Shown: positions 33,383 through 42,946, numbered from the stretch's first letter. The stretch is DNA of 64,000 nucleotides from Hamadaea tsunoensis DSM 44101 (GCF_000428945.1 NZ_AUAX01000002.1:124001-188000); one strand, 5' to 3'. Notes: generated from the letters alone by a model not told the origin. A program made the numbers and translations.

Positions 33383-34435
33383 TCATCGTTCTCCAGCCCA
33401 GCTGTCTCCGCGTACGCGTCGATCAAGAAGCCGGAGGCCGATGAGGGTGAGCGCGATGATCAGAACGAGCCCGACGCGGTCCACGCGGGTGTGGGCCATG
33501 ATGACCAGCCCGCCCACGCTGTGCGCGACGAGCGCCCCGCCGATCAGGGCGAGGGTGTGGCGCTCGCTCCAGCGGGCGGAGCGGGTGAGCCGGGACAGGA
33601 CCCGATATCCCCACGCGATCCCGGCCGCGGCGACGAGGAGCGGGACCACGACGAGCATGCCGCGGGTGAACGCCGGCTGCGCGGCCCCGAACATCGGGAA
33701 CGTCAGAGCGAAGAACACCAGGGTCGCGAGGGCTGCGCCGAGGAACAGCACCGCGGGCCGGGGCACCCGCGCATCCGTGGCCTGTACGCGAGGCACCGGC
33801 ACCACGGTCAACGCCAGCACCCCGAGAAGGAGGATCACCGCGAGACAGCCGGCCACGAACGGCAGCGGCGCCTGATATCCGGGATCTTCGACCGGCGGAA
33901 CCGAGACCCGCAGCAGCAGTACGCCGAACATCATCACCACCGCGGTGACCCCCAGCCCGAACCGCCCCACATAGGTCCGCCGCCGGTACGCCGGGAACAG
34001 CATGTCCGTCAACACGATGGGGATCGCCACGGTGAAGACCGCGTGGTAGGCCGTGTTGGCGAACCAGTACGGCAGGTTGAAGCCGAGGATCCGGGCGCCC
34101 CAGTCGGCCGCGCCGTAGAGGTGCGGGCTGGTCAGCGCCTGCAACCCGAGGCCGTCCTCGAGCAGCTCGTAGCAGACCGCGAGCAGCAGGATGCTCGGCC
34201 AGCCGCGGTGCCGCCGCACGACCAGCTCGCGGATCAGCAGGACGCCCGCGCCGTAGATCGGCACCCACAGCAGTACCAGCCACGCCATTCTGATCGGCGT
34301 GGAGCCGAGGGCGAGTTCGGCGATCAGCGGGGTCAGGACGACGAGTGTCAGCGCCGCCCCGCGGTGGCGGGACCTGGCGGGGCCGGCGCCCATGTCGCGG
34401 GCCGGCGCCGCCAGCTGCGAGCCGGGCGCGGTCAT
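33383..34435 (-). CDS. Polytopic membrane protein of unknown function
   Basis: 350 residues with about nine predicted membrane helices from residue 28 on. No transporter motif is recognisable. Conserved-looking SPHLYGAADWGARILGFNLPYW lies in a loop after helix 3. Start codon overlaps the stop of the small gene upstream (ATGA), so the two are translationally coupled. Confidence 0.75.
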   Translation of the reverse strand: MTAPGSQLAAPARDMGAGPARSRHRGAALTLVVLTPLIAELALGSTPIRMAWLVLLWVPIYGAGVLLIRELVVRRHRGWPSILLLAVCYELLEDGLGLQALTSPHLYGAADWGARILGFNLPYWFANTAYHAVFTVAIPIVLTDMLFPAYRRRTYVGRFGLGVTAVVMMFGVLLLRVSVPPVEDPGYQAPLPFVAGCLAVILLLGVLALTVVPVPRVQATDARVPRPAVLFLGAALATLVFFALTFPMFGAAQPAFTRGMLVVVPLLVAAAGIAWGYRVLSRLTRSARWSERHTLALIGGALVAHSVGGLVIMAHTRVDRVGLVLIIALTLIGLRLLDRRVRGDSWAGER

Positions 34436-34638
34436 GCCCGCCGCGGGTCGGCGCCCGCCTCCTTGACCAGGCGGTCACCGACTTCCAGGTCCTTCCACAG
34501 CGCCCGCGGCACCCGCACCTTCGACGTGGTCCCGTCCGCCAGCCGGATCGTCACGTTCCGGTAGAGGTTCGCCCCGTCGAACGCCGCCCGCGACTTCTCC
34601 TCGACGATGCCGTCCCAGGTTTCCTTGGCTGTCATCAC
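34432..34638 (-). CDS. Small conserved protein of unknown function
   Basis: 68 residues. Looks like a single beta-rich domain (VTIRLADGTTSKVRVPRAL then WKDLEVGDRLVK) known from actinobacteria as an uncharacterised family. Coupled to the polytopic membrane protein by a 4-base overlap. The ATG-ATG start leaves one codon of ambiguity. Confidence 0.7.
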   Translation of the reverse strand: MMTAKETWDGIVEEKSRAAFDGANLYRNVTIRLADGTTSKVRVPRALWKDLEVGDRLVKEAGADPRRA

Positions 34639-34691
34639 TCACCTCGCGAGGTCCCCGGGCACCCGGCCTGGCGCCCGACTCGCCCTGAAGC

Positions 34692-34704
34692 TTATCATCG
34701 ATAA
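34692..34704. promoter_or_regulatory. TetR-type operator TTATC-ATC-GATAA
   Basis: Perfect 5-bp arms around a 3-base centre, 54 bases upstream of the TetR gene at 34759 and in the divergent promoter region. AT-rich in a GC-rich genome, which favours a binding site. Confidence 0.5.
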
Positions 34705-34758
34705 ACTACGAGTACACTTGAGCCAGAAAACCGCGCGCGCCGGAAACGAGGTCGACGG

Positions 34759-35361
34759 ATGCCCCACCCACGGCGGCTGGAACGCGCCACGATCGTCGCC
34801 GCGACGATCGACGTCCTCAACGAACGGGGCCTGGACGAGCTCTCACTGCACACGATCGCCCAGCGTCTCGGCGTACGGCAGCCGGCGCTCTACCACCACT
34901 TCCCGAGCAAGTCCGCGCTGCTGGACGCCACCGCCGCCGAAGTCCTCGACCGCTGGCACACCGAACGCCTCCCCCAACCCGGCGAGGCGTGGCGCGAGTT
35001 CCTCGCCCGCAACGCGTACAGCCTGCGCCGCGCGCTGCTCACCGTCCGCGACGGCGCCCGGCTCGTCGCCGCCACCGGCCCCCGCGCGCCCGAACCCGCC
35101 AGCGCCCTCGCCCGGATCGAATTCCTGGAACACCACGGATTCACCGCCGCCGGCGCCGTCCTGGCATCCATCGCGGTCAGCCGGTATGTCCTGGGCTGCG
35201 TCCTCGAACAACAGCTCGCACCGACTCAGGCCATCACCCCTTCCGCGTACGCCGAGCAGCCGCCCGATCGCCTGCAGCGCATCTCCGAGGAGATCGTCCG
35301 GCTCGGACCGGACCACGAGTTCGATGTGGGTCTGCAGGCGCTCCTGCGAGGTCTGCTGTGA
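34759..35361 (+). CDS. TetR-family regulator (Tet-repressor C-terminal type)
   Basis: 200 residues. HTH with LHTIAQRLGVRQPALYHHFPSKSALLDA closely follows the classical Tet repressor pattern, and the C-terminal half matches TetR_C. Divergent from the small gene/membrane protein operon, which it probably controls via the palindrome at 34692. Inducer unknown. Confidence 0.9.
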   Translation: MPHPRRLERATIVAATIDVLNERGLDELSLHTIAQRLGVRQPALYHHFPSKSALLDATAAEVLDRWHTERLPQPGEAWREFLARNAYSLRRALLTVRDGARLVAATGPRAPEPASALARIEFLEHHGFTAAGAVLASIAVSRYVLGCVLEQQLAPTQAITPSAYAEQPPDRLQRISEEIVRLGPDHEFDVGLQALLRGLL

Positions 35362-35403
35362 GGACGGCCGCGACCGAGATGTTCGAGACCGCCGCCGACG
35401 CCC

Positions 35404-35430
35404 GCTGGGTACGCCTCGCGCGTACCCAGC
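35404..35430. terminator. Stem-loop terminator
   Basis: Perfect 10-bp arms GCTGGGTACG (35404-35413) and CGTACCCAGC (35421-35430) with a 7-base loop, between the convergent TetR and esterase genes. Confidence 0.75.
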
Positions 35431-35500
35431 CGGCGCAGGGCTGAAGACGGTCCGGGACAGGTTGGGGACGCCCCCGCCGACGACGGTGCAGGTCGCCGCC

Positions 35501-36640
35501 TTACCCCCCGAGTTGTTCCTGGATCGCCCGCTCCATGATCGCGCCGAACTGGCCGGATCGATCATGGTCCAGTCCGGGCACGACGTGGAGCTGCGTCGTG
35601 AATCCGTTGGCCCGGTACCACGCTTCACCGGCCTTGACGCCGTACGAGTCCGTCCAGGCCGGGTCTTGATCGCCGACGTCCCACACGAACGGCACGGCGG
35701 CCTTGTACGCGGCGGTGAACGTCGGTGTGGCGATGCAACGGCCACCGTAGGAGATCGCGACGCCCACGCCGTCGGTCATCGTCCGCACACCGTAGGCGGG
35801 TGCGAAATACTCCGTGAGCCACTGCGCCCCCGAGGAGTATCCGCCCAGCGCGACCCGTGCCGTGTCGATGTCGTAGTGGCTCTTCACGTACTCCACCAGG
35901 TTGTGCGACCAGGCCGCCTTCTGCGTCGGGGTGTAGCCCGACGACGTCTCGTACCAGCAGGTGCCGTCACCGTCGGGGCAGCCTGTGCCGGGCGCCAGGG
36001 GAGTCAGGAGGACCATGTTCCGCCGCTTCGCGACGGCGATCATGCCGTTGGTGCCCGAGAGCAGGTAGGTGGACGACGGGTTCTTCAATCCGTATTCGCC
36101 CGACCCGTCGGCGTAGACCAGCAGGCCGACCGGCTTGGTCCAGTTCAGCCCCGCCGCGTACAGGTGATACGAGGACGTGACGCCGCCGGCGCTGTACGAC
36201 AGGTTGGTCCGATCCGTGCGTGGACCGCCCGATCCGCCGGTGGAAGGAGCCGGAACCGGTGACACCCGGGCTGTCGGGGCCGCCGAGGAGGTGGCCGTCC
36301 TCGGTGACGCCGGAGCCGTCGGGGTTGCTGAGGGAGTCGGGGTCGGCGCGCTCGTGGTCCGGCCGGCGGATCGGGATGTCTCCCCCTCCGCCGCGATCAC
36401 GCGGTGCTCGCTGATGTCACTCAGCGTGGTCTCACCGGCACGGTCCGGCAAGGCCGGCGTTCCCCCCACCATGCCGAGCGAGATGACCCCTGCCAGCCCG
36501 CCGACCGCGAGGAGCCGGCGGAGGGTGACCGGCCGCCCGCTCGCCGCACGGTGGCGGGGTGCGGGCCGGGTTCCCGGCCCGGGTATCGCCGATCGATGGT
36601 GATCACCAGCAGCTTCATGGGGGGCTTCGGTGCGGCGCAT
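35501..36640 (-). CDS. Exported alpha/beta-hydrolase (PHB-depolymerase-like esterase)
   Basis: 379 residues. The N-terminal 40 basic residues precede a hydrophobic helix (LLAVGGLAGVISLGMVGG), then a Pro/Thr/Ser-rich linker to about residue 145. The catalytic domain has nucleophile GGYSSGAQ, and LDHDRSGQ supplies the likely His. Four Cys in the catalytic part suggest disulfides outside the cell. ATG 36640 has TAGCAT six bases upstream, a leaderless pattern. The long basic N-terminus suggests membrane anchoring rather than a cleaved signal. Confidence 0.78.
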   Translation of the reverse strand: MRRTEAPHEAAGDHHRSAIPGPGTRPAPRHRAASGRPVTLRRLLAVGGLAGVISLGMVGGTPALPDRAGETTLSDISEHRVIAAEGETSRSAGRTTSAPTPTPSATPTAPASPRTATSSAAPTARVSPVPAPSTGGSGGPRTDRTNLSYSAGGVTSSYHLYAAGLNWTKPVGLLVYADGSGEYGLKNPSSTYLLSGTNGMIAVAKRRNMVLLTPLAPGTGCPDGDGTCWYETSSGYTPTQKAAWSHNLVEYVKSHYDIDTARVALGGYSSGAQWLTEYFAPAYGVRTMTDGVGVAISYGGRCIATPTFTAAYKAAVPFVWDVGDQDPAWTDSYGVKAGEAWYRANGFTTQLHVVPGLDHDRSGQFGAIMERAIQEQLGG

Positions 36641-36781
36641 GGGCCGATGCTAGGCAGCGCATCCCGCGTCGCCCACCCCTCAGCAGGGAAACCCGGCCTT
36701 TTTCTCGGGCCTGTTTCGCCTGGTGGGGGCCACATTTGGGGCAGCAGTCCGGCCGCGGCCCGAGGTGACCACCAAGCTGGC

Positions 36782-36795
36782 AAATCACGTGATTT
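36782..36795. promoter_or_regulatory. Perfect 14-bp palindrome AAATCACGTGATTT
   Basis: AT-rich self-complementary site between the esterase and VOC genes, unlike the surrounding GC-rich sequence. Probably a dimeric regulator site. The regulator is not identifiable. Confidence 0.45.
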
Positions 36796-36841
36796 CAGGC
36801 ATTACCAGAAATCGGTGACGCCGAGATCCACGAGACGCTGC

Positions 36842-37282
36842 TCAGGTGAGCTCCTCGGCCAGTCCGACGATGATGCCGTCCGGCCCGCGCAGGTAGCAGA
36901 GCAGATAGCTGTCCTCGTAGCGGGTCACCTCGCCCACCAGCTCGCCGCCGTAGGGCCGCAGCCGGGCGACGGTGTCCTCGATGTCCTCGACGGTGAACAT
37001 GACCCGGTGCAGGCCGAGCGTGTTCGGCGGGATGACCGCCGGCTCCGTGACGATCGCCTTCGGGTTGTGGTACGTCGCCAGTTCGAGCCTGCCCGGGGCG
37101 CCGGGGATCCGCATCATCGCGATCTCGGTACGCATGTCGTCGAGGCCGACGACCCTGCCCGCCCAGGCTCCCTCGATCGGGGCCCGGCCTTCCAGCTCCA
37201 TGCCGAGTTCGGCGAAGAAGGCCACGGCGGCGTCCAGGTCGTCGACGACGATGCCGACGTTGTCCATACGCTTGATCGTCAT
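36842..37282 (-). CDS. VOC family protein (glyoxalase/bleomycin-resistance fold)
   Basis: 146 residues from ATG 37282, chosen because TATGCT lies seven bases upstream and homology starts at MTIKRMDNVGIVVDD. Two beta-alpha-beta-beta-beta modules; LHRVMFTVEDIEDTVARL opens the second one and GPDGIIVGLAEEL ends it. Glu and His metal ligands are in expected places. Substrate unknown. Confidence 0.85.
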   Translation of the reverse strand: MTIKRMDNVGIVVDDLDAAVAFFAELGMELEGRAPIEGAWAGRVVGLDDMRTEIAMMRIPGAPGRLELATYHNPKAIVTEPAVIPPNTLGLHRVMFTVEDIEDTVARLRPYGGELVGEVTRYEDSYLLCYLRGPDGIIVGLAEELT

Positions 37283-37339
37283 GTACCCGAGCATAGGGTC
37301 CAGATCCGACATTGTCGGCTCGGACCGCCGCCGCGCTGG

Positions 37340-37834
37340 TCAGCGCCCGGTCACGCCGTCGATGAGCTCCCGCAGGATGTCCGCGTGCCCCGCGTGGCGG
37401 ACCGTCTCGCCGGTCATGTGGGCGAGCACCCACCGCAGCGTACGCGGCTCGTCGCCGACCGGCTGGGCGGTACGCGCGTCCGGCCCCGCCGCCGCCCGGA
37501 TGTGCGCGTCGCTCTCGTCGATGGCCGCCCGGTACGCGGCCACGATCTCGTCCGCGGACCGGTCCGGGGAGACCACCATGTCGAAGTCGACGTCGGCGTA
37601 CCGGGGGTCGCCGCCGAGGGTGTAGGCGAACCAGTAGTGCTCGGCTGCGGTCAGGTGCTGGACCAGGCCCAGCAGCGTCGTGTCGGAGACGACCAGGCGG
37701 CGGCGCAGCTGCTCCTCGTCGAGCCCGGCGACCTTCTTCAGGACGCACGCGCGGCCGAAGGACAGGAAGGCGAGGCCGGTGTCCAGTTCGCCGCCGTCGT
37801 CGAGGGGTACGCGTTCGCGTTGGGTCTCCAGCAT
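37340..37834 (-). CDS. DinB/DUF664 family protein
   Basis: 164 residues from ATG 37834 (GTG 37840 possible). Four-helix bundle with the metal-binding His set of DinB-like proteins: LVQHLTAAEHYWF and ETVRHAGHADILRELID. Relatives are thiol-dependent transferases, in actinobacteria often mycothiol- or bacillithiol-linked. Substrate unknown. Confidence 0.87.
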   Translation of the reverse strand: MLETQRERVPLDDGGELDTGLAFLSFGRACVLKKVAGLDEEQLRRRLVVSDTTLLGLVQHLTAAEHYWFAYTLGGDPRYADVDFDMVVSPDRSADEIVAAYRAAIDESDAHIRAAAGPDARTAQPVGDEPRTLRWVLAHMTGETVRHAGHADILRELIDGVTGR

Positions 37835-38133
37835 GATCACAACCCTAACGCGTTGATCAGGAACCGTCTCGGTCATTAAGCGGGCCCGGGGGCGAGCCGT
37901 CCACCCGACTGCCGCGTGCCCTCCGGCCGGGCGCCCGCGATGATCCGGCGTACGCCGGACGCCGAGCGCGTGAAACACGTCCCCGATCCGGTGCGGACTC
38001 CGGCAACCTAGTCCGTCCTGGGTGGACGGACGAACAGAATCACCCCGGATCCATGGAACGCGGAGTCCCCGCCCGGTTACGTTCCGCGCACAGCGGCATC
38101 CTGTCGCGTCCGAACCGTGGGGGTAGATCGCAC
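37835..38133. other. 299-base divergent intergenic region
   Basis: Between the DinB-like gene and the large secreted protein. It contains a distant 10-bp inverted repeat, CCGTCCACCC (37897-37906) and GGGTGGACGG (38020-38029), and the palindrome CCGGCGTACGCCGG. I looked for a cyclic-di-AMP riboswitch, often found before secreted wall proteins, and could not support one. Confidence 0.4.
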
Positions 38134-41100
38134 GTGCGTTCCCGACCATTGATCATCGGGCTGATCGCGGCGTTGTGCGCCATGATCGGCATCACCGTCC
38201 TGCCGCCGTCGGCGTACGCCGATCCGCTGCCGGAGTACCTCGGCTACGGCTGGGGTCACGAGACCGGCGACGGCTCCGGCCTCCTGCGTACGGCGCCCGC
38301 CGCGCTGAGCCTGCCGGGCGGGGCGTCGTTCGCGGCCGTCTCCGGCGGGACCCATTCCAGCCTCGCCCTCGGGTCCGACGGCCAGGTGTACGGCTGGGGC
38401 GACAACTCGTACGGCGGTCTCGGCGACGCCACCGGGCTGCCGCATCACACGCCGGTCGCCATCCCGCTGCCCGGCGGGGTCTCCGCCGTCGCGGTCGCCG
38501 CCGGGAACGAGTCCTCGTACGCGATCGGCGACGACGGCCACCTGTACGCCTGGGGCTACAACAGCCAGGGCGACCTCGGCGACGGCACGACGACCGACCG
38601 CTCGACACCGGGGGTGGTGCCGCTGCCCGCCGGCGTACGCGCGGTCGCGGTGACCGCCTCCGGCGCGCACACCGCCTTCGCGATCGGTGACGACGGCCAC
38701 CTGTACGGCTGGGGCTTCAACACCTCGGGCCAGGTCGGCGACGGCAGCACGATGAACCGGACGACGCCGGTCCCGGTGACCCTGCCGGGTGGCGTGGCCG
38801 TCAAGAAGGTCTCGGCGGCCAACGACGCGACGGCGGCCCTGGGCACCGACGGCCACATCTACACGTGGGGCCTGAACTTCAACGGGATCCTCGGCAACGG
38901 CACCGGCGAGACGTTCTACACACCACACCGGATCAGCCTGCCCGACGACATCGGCGCCACCGACATCGCGATGAACTTCATCGCCGGCTTCGCGGTCGGC
39001 AGCGACGCCCACGTGTACGGCTGGGGCAGCAACGGCTACCGGCAGCTCGGCAACGACCGGCCGGGCAACTTCTTCGCCCAGTCCCCCGTCCCGGTGGACC
39101 TGCCGGGCGGGGCCCTGGCCGCCGCGGTGTCGACCGGCGAGTCCAACACCCACGCGATCGGCGTCGACGGCAGCCTCTACGGCTGGGGCGAGAACTCCGG
39201 CGGCCTGGTCGGCGACGGCACGACGACCCAGCGCACCAGCGCGGTACGCGTACCGCTGCCGGACGACGCGGCCGTCGCGGCGGTCTCCGACGGCTCGTTC
39301 GCGACGCTCGCCGTCGCCAGCGTCCAGCCGCGCCCGCCCCGCTTCGTCTCCGTCGCGCCGGACCTCGTGGTGCCGGCCGGTGCGCATTTCACCTCGACGT
39401 TCCTCGCGACCGGGCACCCGGCGCCGGTGATGAGCCTCGCCGCGGGCGCGCCCTCGTGGCTGTCCGTGGACGCGCACTCGGGCGTCGTGTCGGGCACCGT
39501 ACCGGCCGGCGTCACCGGGTTCACGTTCGCGGTGACCGCCGTCAACAGCCTCGGCAGCGTCACGACCCTGCCGTCGACCGTCGCGGTAGGACAGACGGTC
39601 GCCGTCACCGGTCACGTCACCGCCGACGGCGGCCCGGTCGCCGACGCCGCCGTCGAGGCGTGCGGCGGCGGCATCTGCACGACCGCCACCACCGACGCCG
39701 CCGGGGCGTACTCGGTCGGTGCGCTCGCCGGCGCCTCGATCCGGCTGACCGCCGCGCCGCCGCCCGCGCAGGGCCGGTTCCCGCGTACGCTCGGGCCGCT
39801 GACCGTGCCGCCGCTCGGCCTGTCCGGACAGCACATCAGCCTGCACGACCTCTATCCGATCGCCGACGGGGTCGCCTTCCCGGACCTGCCGACGAACCCG
39901 ACCGCGCAGCCGTGGATCAACTGGAGCCGGCCCACCACCGTCTCGGTGCAGGGCTGCGCCCACGGCGTCGCGATCGCGGCCGTCGTGGGCGCCGACACGT
40001 CCTCCCAGCTCGCCTTCACCCCCACCATGCTCACCGAGTCCCCCGCCGGTTCGGGCACCTACACCGGCGTCCTGCCCGCGCTCTACCCGATGCACGGCGC
40101 GGCCCGCATCCGCAGCCGCGTGATCTGCCTGCCGGACGAGGCTCTCGAACCCTCGACCGGTCCGGCCACCGGCGGCGGCGCGGTGACGCTCGGCGGCACC
40201 GGGTTCACCGGGGCCACCGCGGTCCGCTTCGGCGGCACGCCGGCGTCGTTCTCCGTGGCCGACGACAGCCTCATCCAGGCGACGGCACCGGCCGGCACCG
40301 GGACGGTCAGTGTGACGGTGACCCCCGCCGGCGGCGGCACGGACATCGTCGTCGGCAACTACACCTACGAGGCGGTGACGGCGGTCAGCCCGGCGAGCGG
40401 GGCGGGTGCCGGCGGCACCGTCGTCACGATCACGGGAACCGGTCTCGCCAACACCACCGGCGTCACGTTCGGCGGCGTACCGGCCGACTACACCCAGCTC
40501 GACGCCGAGCACGTACAGGCCGTCAGCCCGCCCGGCAGCGGAACGCAGGACATCCAGGTGGAGACGCTGGCAGGGCGTACACCGGTGACGGCGGGCGACC
40601 GGTTCGCGTACACCGGAGGCGGCGCGACGGCCCTGTCCGGCCGGCGTCCGGCACTCACCGCCGTGACCCGACCGGCCGGGAAGGCCCCGGCCGTCACGTC
40701 GGCCGCGACCCGGGCGGTGGTCCGGGCCACCGCGCTGCCGCCGCCGCTGACCCCCGGCGACAACCTCGTCAAGTACGGCCGGGGTGCGGTCTTCCTGCTC
40801 GCCGGCAAGATCATCGATATGATCTCGCAGGCGAAACTCGACGCCGTCAAGCGCGACCTGGCGGCGAACAACAACTGCGAGACACGGCTCGCGGTGAAGA
40901 AGGCCGAGACCGAGCAGTCGTACGACACGGTCACCAAGCTTGCCGCCGCGGGCCTGTCCGCCGTCATCTACACCGCGGTCACCGCGACCCTGGTGGCCGG
41001 GCCGCTCGCCCTGCTGGCCATCGCCGCCCTGATCGCGGCGGTGGTCTTCGGCGTCGGCAAGGGCATCGCCAACGCGATCGCGGACTTCGTCGCCGAGGCC

Positions 41101-42900
41101 CTCGCCGAGAAGTGCAAGGGCACCGTCACACCGGCGGACAGCAACCTGTTCATCGACCCGAGCGGCACCGTGCAGGACACGAACGGCAACCCGGTCGCCG
41201 GGGCGAGCGTGACCCTGCTCCGCGCGAGCGAGCAGACCGGTCCGTTCACGGCCGTCCCGGCGGGCGACCCCGGCATCCAGCCCGGCACCAACCCGCAGAC
41301 GACGGCCGCCGACGGCGTCTTCCACTGGGACGTCCTGTCCGGCTTCTACGAGATCCGCGCGGCCGCGCCCGGCTGCACGGATCCCGCCGATCCGGCGAAC
41401 GCGTCGGTGACGATCGGCCCGTTCGCCGTACCGCCGCCCCGGGTGGGGCTCAGCATCGTGCTCGCCTGCGCCGGCGAACCACCGGCCGCGGTGCCGGCGG
41501 TGACCGCGCTCAGCTCCGGCACGGGCACGACCGCGGGCGGCGACACGGTGACCGTCACCGGCACCGGCTTCACCCCCGCCGCCACGGTGGCCTTCGGCGG
41601 CACCCCGGCCGCATCCGTCACCTACCTGTCACCGCAGCTGCTGTCGGTCGTCACCCCGGCCGGAAGCGGGCCGGTCGACATCACCGTCCACACCGCCGGC
41701 GGCACCAGCCCGACCGGCGACGCCGACCGCTACTTCTTCGGCACGGCACCGGTCGTGGCCGGGCTGAGCAGTAGCCAGGGCATCGCCACCGGCGGCGTAC
41801 CGCTGACGGTGACCGGGTCCGGCTTCACCGGCACGACCGCGGTCACGTTCGGCGGGCAGCCCGCCACGGGTCTCGCGGTCGTCTCCGACACCGAGCTGCA
41901 CGTGACCGTCCCGCCGGGCGTACCGGGCACAGTGGACGTGACGGTGACCAACCCGGCGGGCAGCAGCGCACCGACAGCCGCTGACCGGTACGCCTACACG
42001 GGCAGCGCGCCCGTGTTCACGTCCGGATCGTCGGCCGCCTTCACGGCCGGGACCGGCGGCTCGTTCACCCCGACGGCGAGCGGGACGCCGACACCGGCCG
42101 TCACCGTGACCGGCACCCTCCCCAGTGGAGTGACCTTCACCGGCGGGGTGCTCACCGTCGGGCCTTCGGCGGTGGCGGGCACGGCGCACTTCACGTTCGT
42201 GGCCGCCAACGGGGTCGGCGGCCAGGTCGCCCAGCCGTTCACGCTGACGGTCAACCCGGCCCCGACCGGCACCGCGCCGTCGATCGACACGAAGGTCACC
42301 GGCACCGGCATGAACGTCGCCACCGCCAAGATCACACCGACCGTCGCCGGGGAGCTGCTCGTCGCGTACGTGGCGGCGGACGGGCCCAGCGCCAACAACC
42401 AGCCCCAGTCCGCGACCGTCACCAGCAACCGGGGCATCACCTGGACGCTGGTCCGGCGGACCAACACCCAGCACGGGACGGCGGAGATCTGGACGGCCCG
42501 CGCGCCGGCCACGCTCAACCAGATCACCGTCACCAGTACGCTCGGCCGGACCGTCTACAACCAGCAGGTCACGGTCGTCGCGTACACGAATGCCGGTGGA
42601 GTCGGCGCGAGTGCCGGCGCCAACGCGACCACGGGTGCGCCCACGGTCGGCCTGACCACGACGGCGGCCAAGTCGTGGGTGTTCGCGGTGGGCAACGACT
42701 GGGACCGGTCGGTCAACCGCACCCCGGCCGCCGGCCAGACCATCCAGGCCCAGGGCACCGACTCCGCCGGTGACACCTACTGGGTCCAGTCGACGGCGGC
42801 CGCCACGGCCGCCGCGGGCACGGTGGTCACCATCGGCGACACCGCACCGGCCGACGACCGCTGGAACCTCAGCGCGGTCGAGATCCTCGGCCTGCCCTGA
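38134..42900 (+). CDS. Large secreted RCC1-repeat / IPT-domain protein
   Basis: 1588 residues from GTG 38134, which directly precedes a signal peptide (LIIGLIAALCAMIGITVLPP, cleavage near PSAYA). About seven RCC1-type repeats follow (each YGWGxNxxGxLGDGTTxxRxTP), forming a propeller at residues 40-400. Next come an Ig-like domain, a carboxypeptidase-regulatory-like domain (GGPVADAAVEACGGG) and two IPT/TIG domains (GGAVTLGGTGFTGATAVRFGG). A Gly/Ala-rich hydrophobic stretch of about 50 residues lies near residues 935-985. After it come another regulatory-like domain, two more IPT domains, an Ig-like domain and a C-terminal beta domain. Likely a cell-surface or secreted adhesion/recognition protein. 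The central hydrophobic segment is odd in an exported protein. Confidence 0.85.
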   Translation: MRSRPLIIGLIAALCAMIGITVLPPSAYADPLPEYLGYGWGHETGDGSGLLRTAPAALSLPGGASFAAVSGGTHSSLALGSDGQVYGWGDNSYGGLGDATGLPHHTPVAIPLPGGVSAVAVAAGNESSYAIGDDGHLYAWGYNSQGDLGDGTTTDRSTPGVVPLPAGVRAVAVTASGAHTAFAIGDDGHLYGWGFNTSGQVGDGSTMNRTTPVPVTLPGGVAVKKVSAANDATAALGTDGHIYTWGLNFNGILGNGTGETFYTPHRISLPDDIGATDIAMNFIAGFAVGSDAHVYGWGSNGYRQLGNDRPGNFFAQSPVPVDLPGGALAAAVSTGESNTHAIGVDGSLYGWGENSGGLVGDGTTTQRTSAVRVPLPDDAAVAAVSDGSFATLAVASVQPRPPRFVSVAPDLVVPAGAHFTSTFLATGHPAPVMSLAAGAPSWLSVDAHSGVVSGTVPAGVTGFTFAVTAVNSLGSVTTLPSTVAVGQTVAVTGHVTADGGPVADAAVEACGGGICTTATTDAAGAYSVGALAGASIRLTAAPPPAQGRFPRTLGPLTVPPLGLSGQHISLHDLYPIADGVAFPDLPTNPTAQPWINWSRPTTVSVQGCAHGVAIAAVVGADTSSQLAFTPTMLTESPAGSGTYTGVLPALYPMHGAARIRSRVICLPDEALEPSTGPATGGGAVTLGGTGFTGATAVRFGGTPASFSVADDSLIQATAPAGTGTVSVTVTPAGGGTDIVVGNYTYEAVTAVSPASGAGAGGTVVTITGTGLANTTGVTFGGVPADYTQLDAEHVQAVSPPGSGTQDIQVETLAGRTPVTAGDRFAYTGGGATALSGRRPALTAVTRPAGKAPAVTSAATRAVVRATALPPPLTPGDNLVKYGRGAVFLLAGKIIDMISQAKLDAVKRDLAANNNCETRLAVKKAETEQSYDTVTKLAAAGLSAVIYTAVTATLVAGPLALLAIAALIAAVVFGVGKGIANAIADFVAEALAEKCKGTVTPADSNLFIDPSGTVQDTNGNPVAGASVTLLRASEQTGPFTAVPAGDPGIQPGTNPQTTAADGVFHWDVLSGFYEIRAAAPGCTDPADPANASVTIGPFAVPPPRVGLSIVLACAGEPPAAVPAVTALSSGTGTTAGGDTVTVTGTGFTPAATVAFGGTPAASVTYLSPQLLSVVTPAGSGPVDITVHTAGGTSPTGDADRYFFGTAPVVAGLSSSQGIATGGVPLTVTGSGFTGTTAVTFGGQPATGLAVVSDTELHVTVPPGVPGTVDVTVTNPAGSSAPTAADRYAYTGSAPVFTSGSSAAFTAGTGGSFTPTASGTPTPAVTVTGTLPSGVTFTGGVLTVGPSAVAGTAHFTFVAANGVGGQVAQPFTLTVNPAPTGTAPSIDTKVTGTGMNVATAKITPTVAGELLVAYVAADGPSANNQPQSATVTSNRGITWTLVRRTNTQHGTAEIWTARAPATLNQITVTSTLGRTVYNQQVTVVAYTNAGGVGASAGANATTGAPTVGLTTTAAKSWVFAVGNDWDRSVNRTPAAGQTIQAQGTDSAGDTYWVQSTAAATAAAGTVVTIGDTAPADDRWNLSAVEILGLP

Positions 42901-42906
42901 CCGCGA

Positions 42907-42946
42907 CCGGCCCGGGTGTCCGCGTACGCGCAGGCACCCGGGCCGG
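42907..42946. terminator. Bidirectional terminator
   Basis: Perfect 12-bp arms CCGGCCCGGGTG (42907-42918) and CACCCGGGCCGG (42935-42946) with a 16-base loop, between the convergent RCC1 and trypsin-AAA-TPR genes. Confidence 0.8.

Noticed and set aside
35358-35447. 29-codon frame after the TetR gene
   Set aside because: No ribosome binding site and it runs through the terminator hairpin at 35404-35430.
37835-38133. Cyclic-di-AMP (ydaO-type) riboswitch before the secreted RCC1 protein
   Set aside because: Some short words are suggestive, but the conserved core and pairing pattern could not be laid out.
38077-41325. 1082-codon open frame on the minus strand opposite the RCC1/IPT gene
   Set aside because: Arg/Gly/Asp low-complexity translation with no domain, exactly antisense to a well-supported exported protein; a GC-rich shadow.
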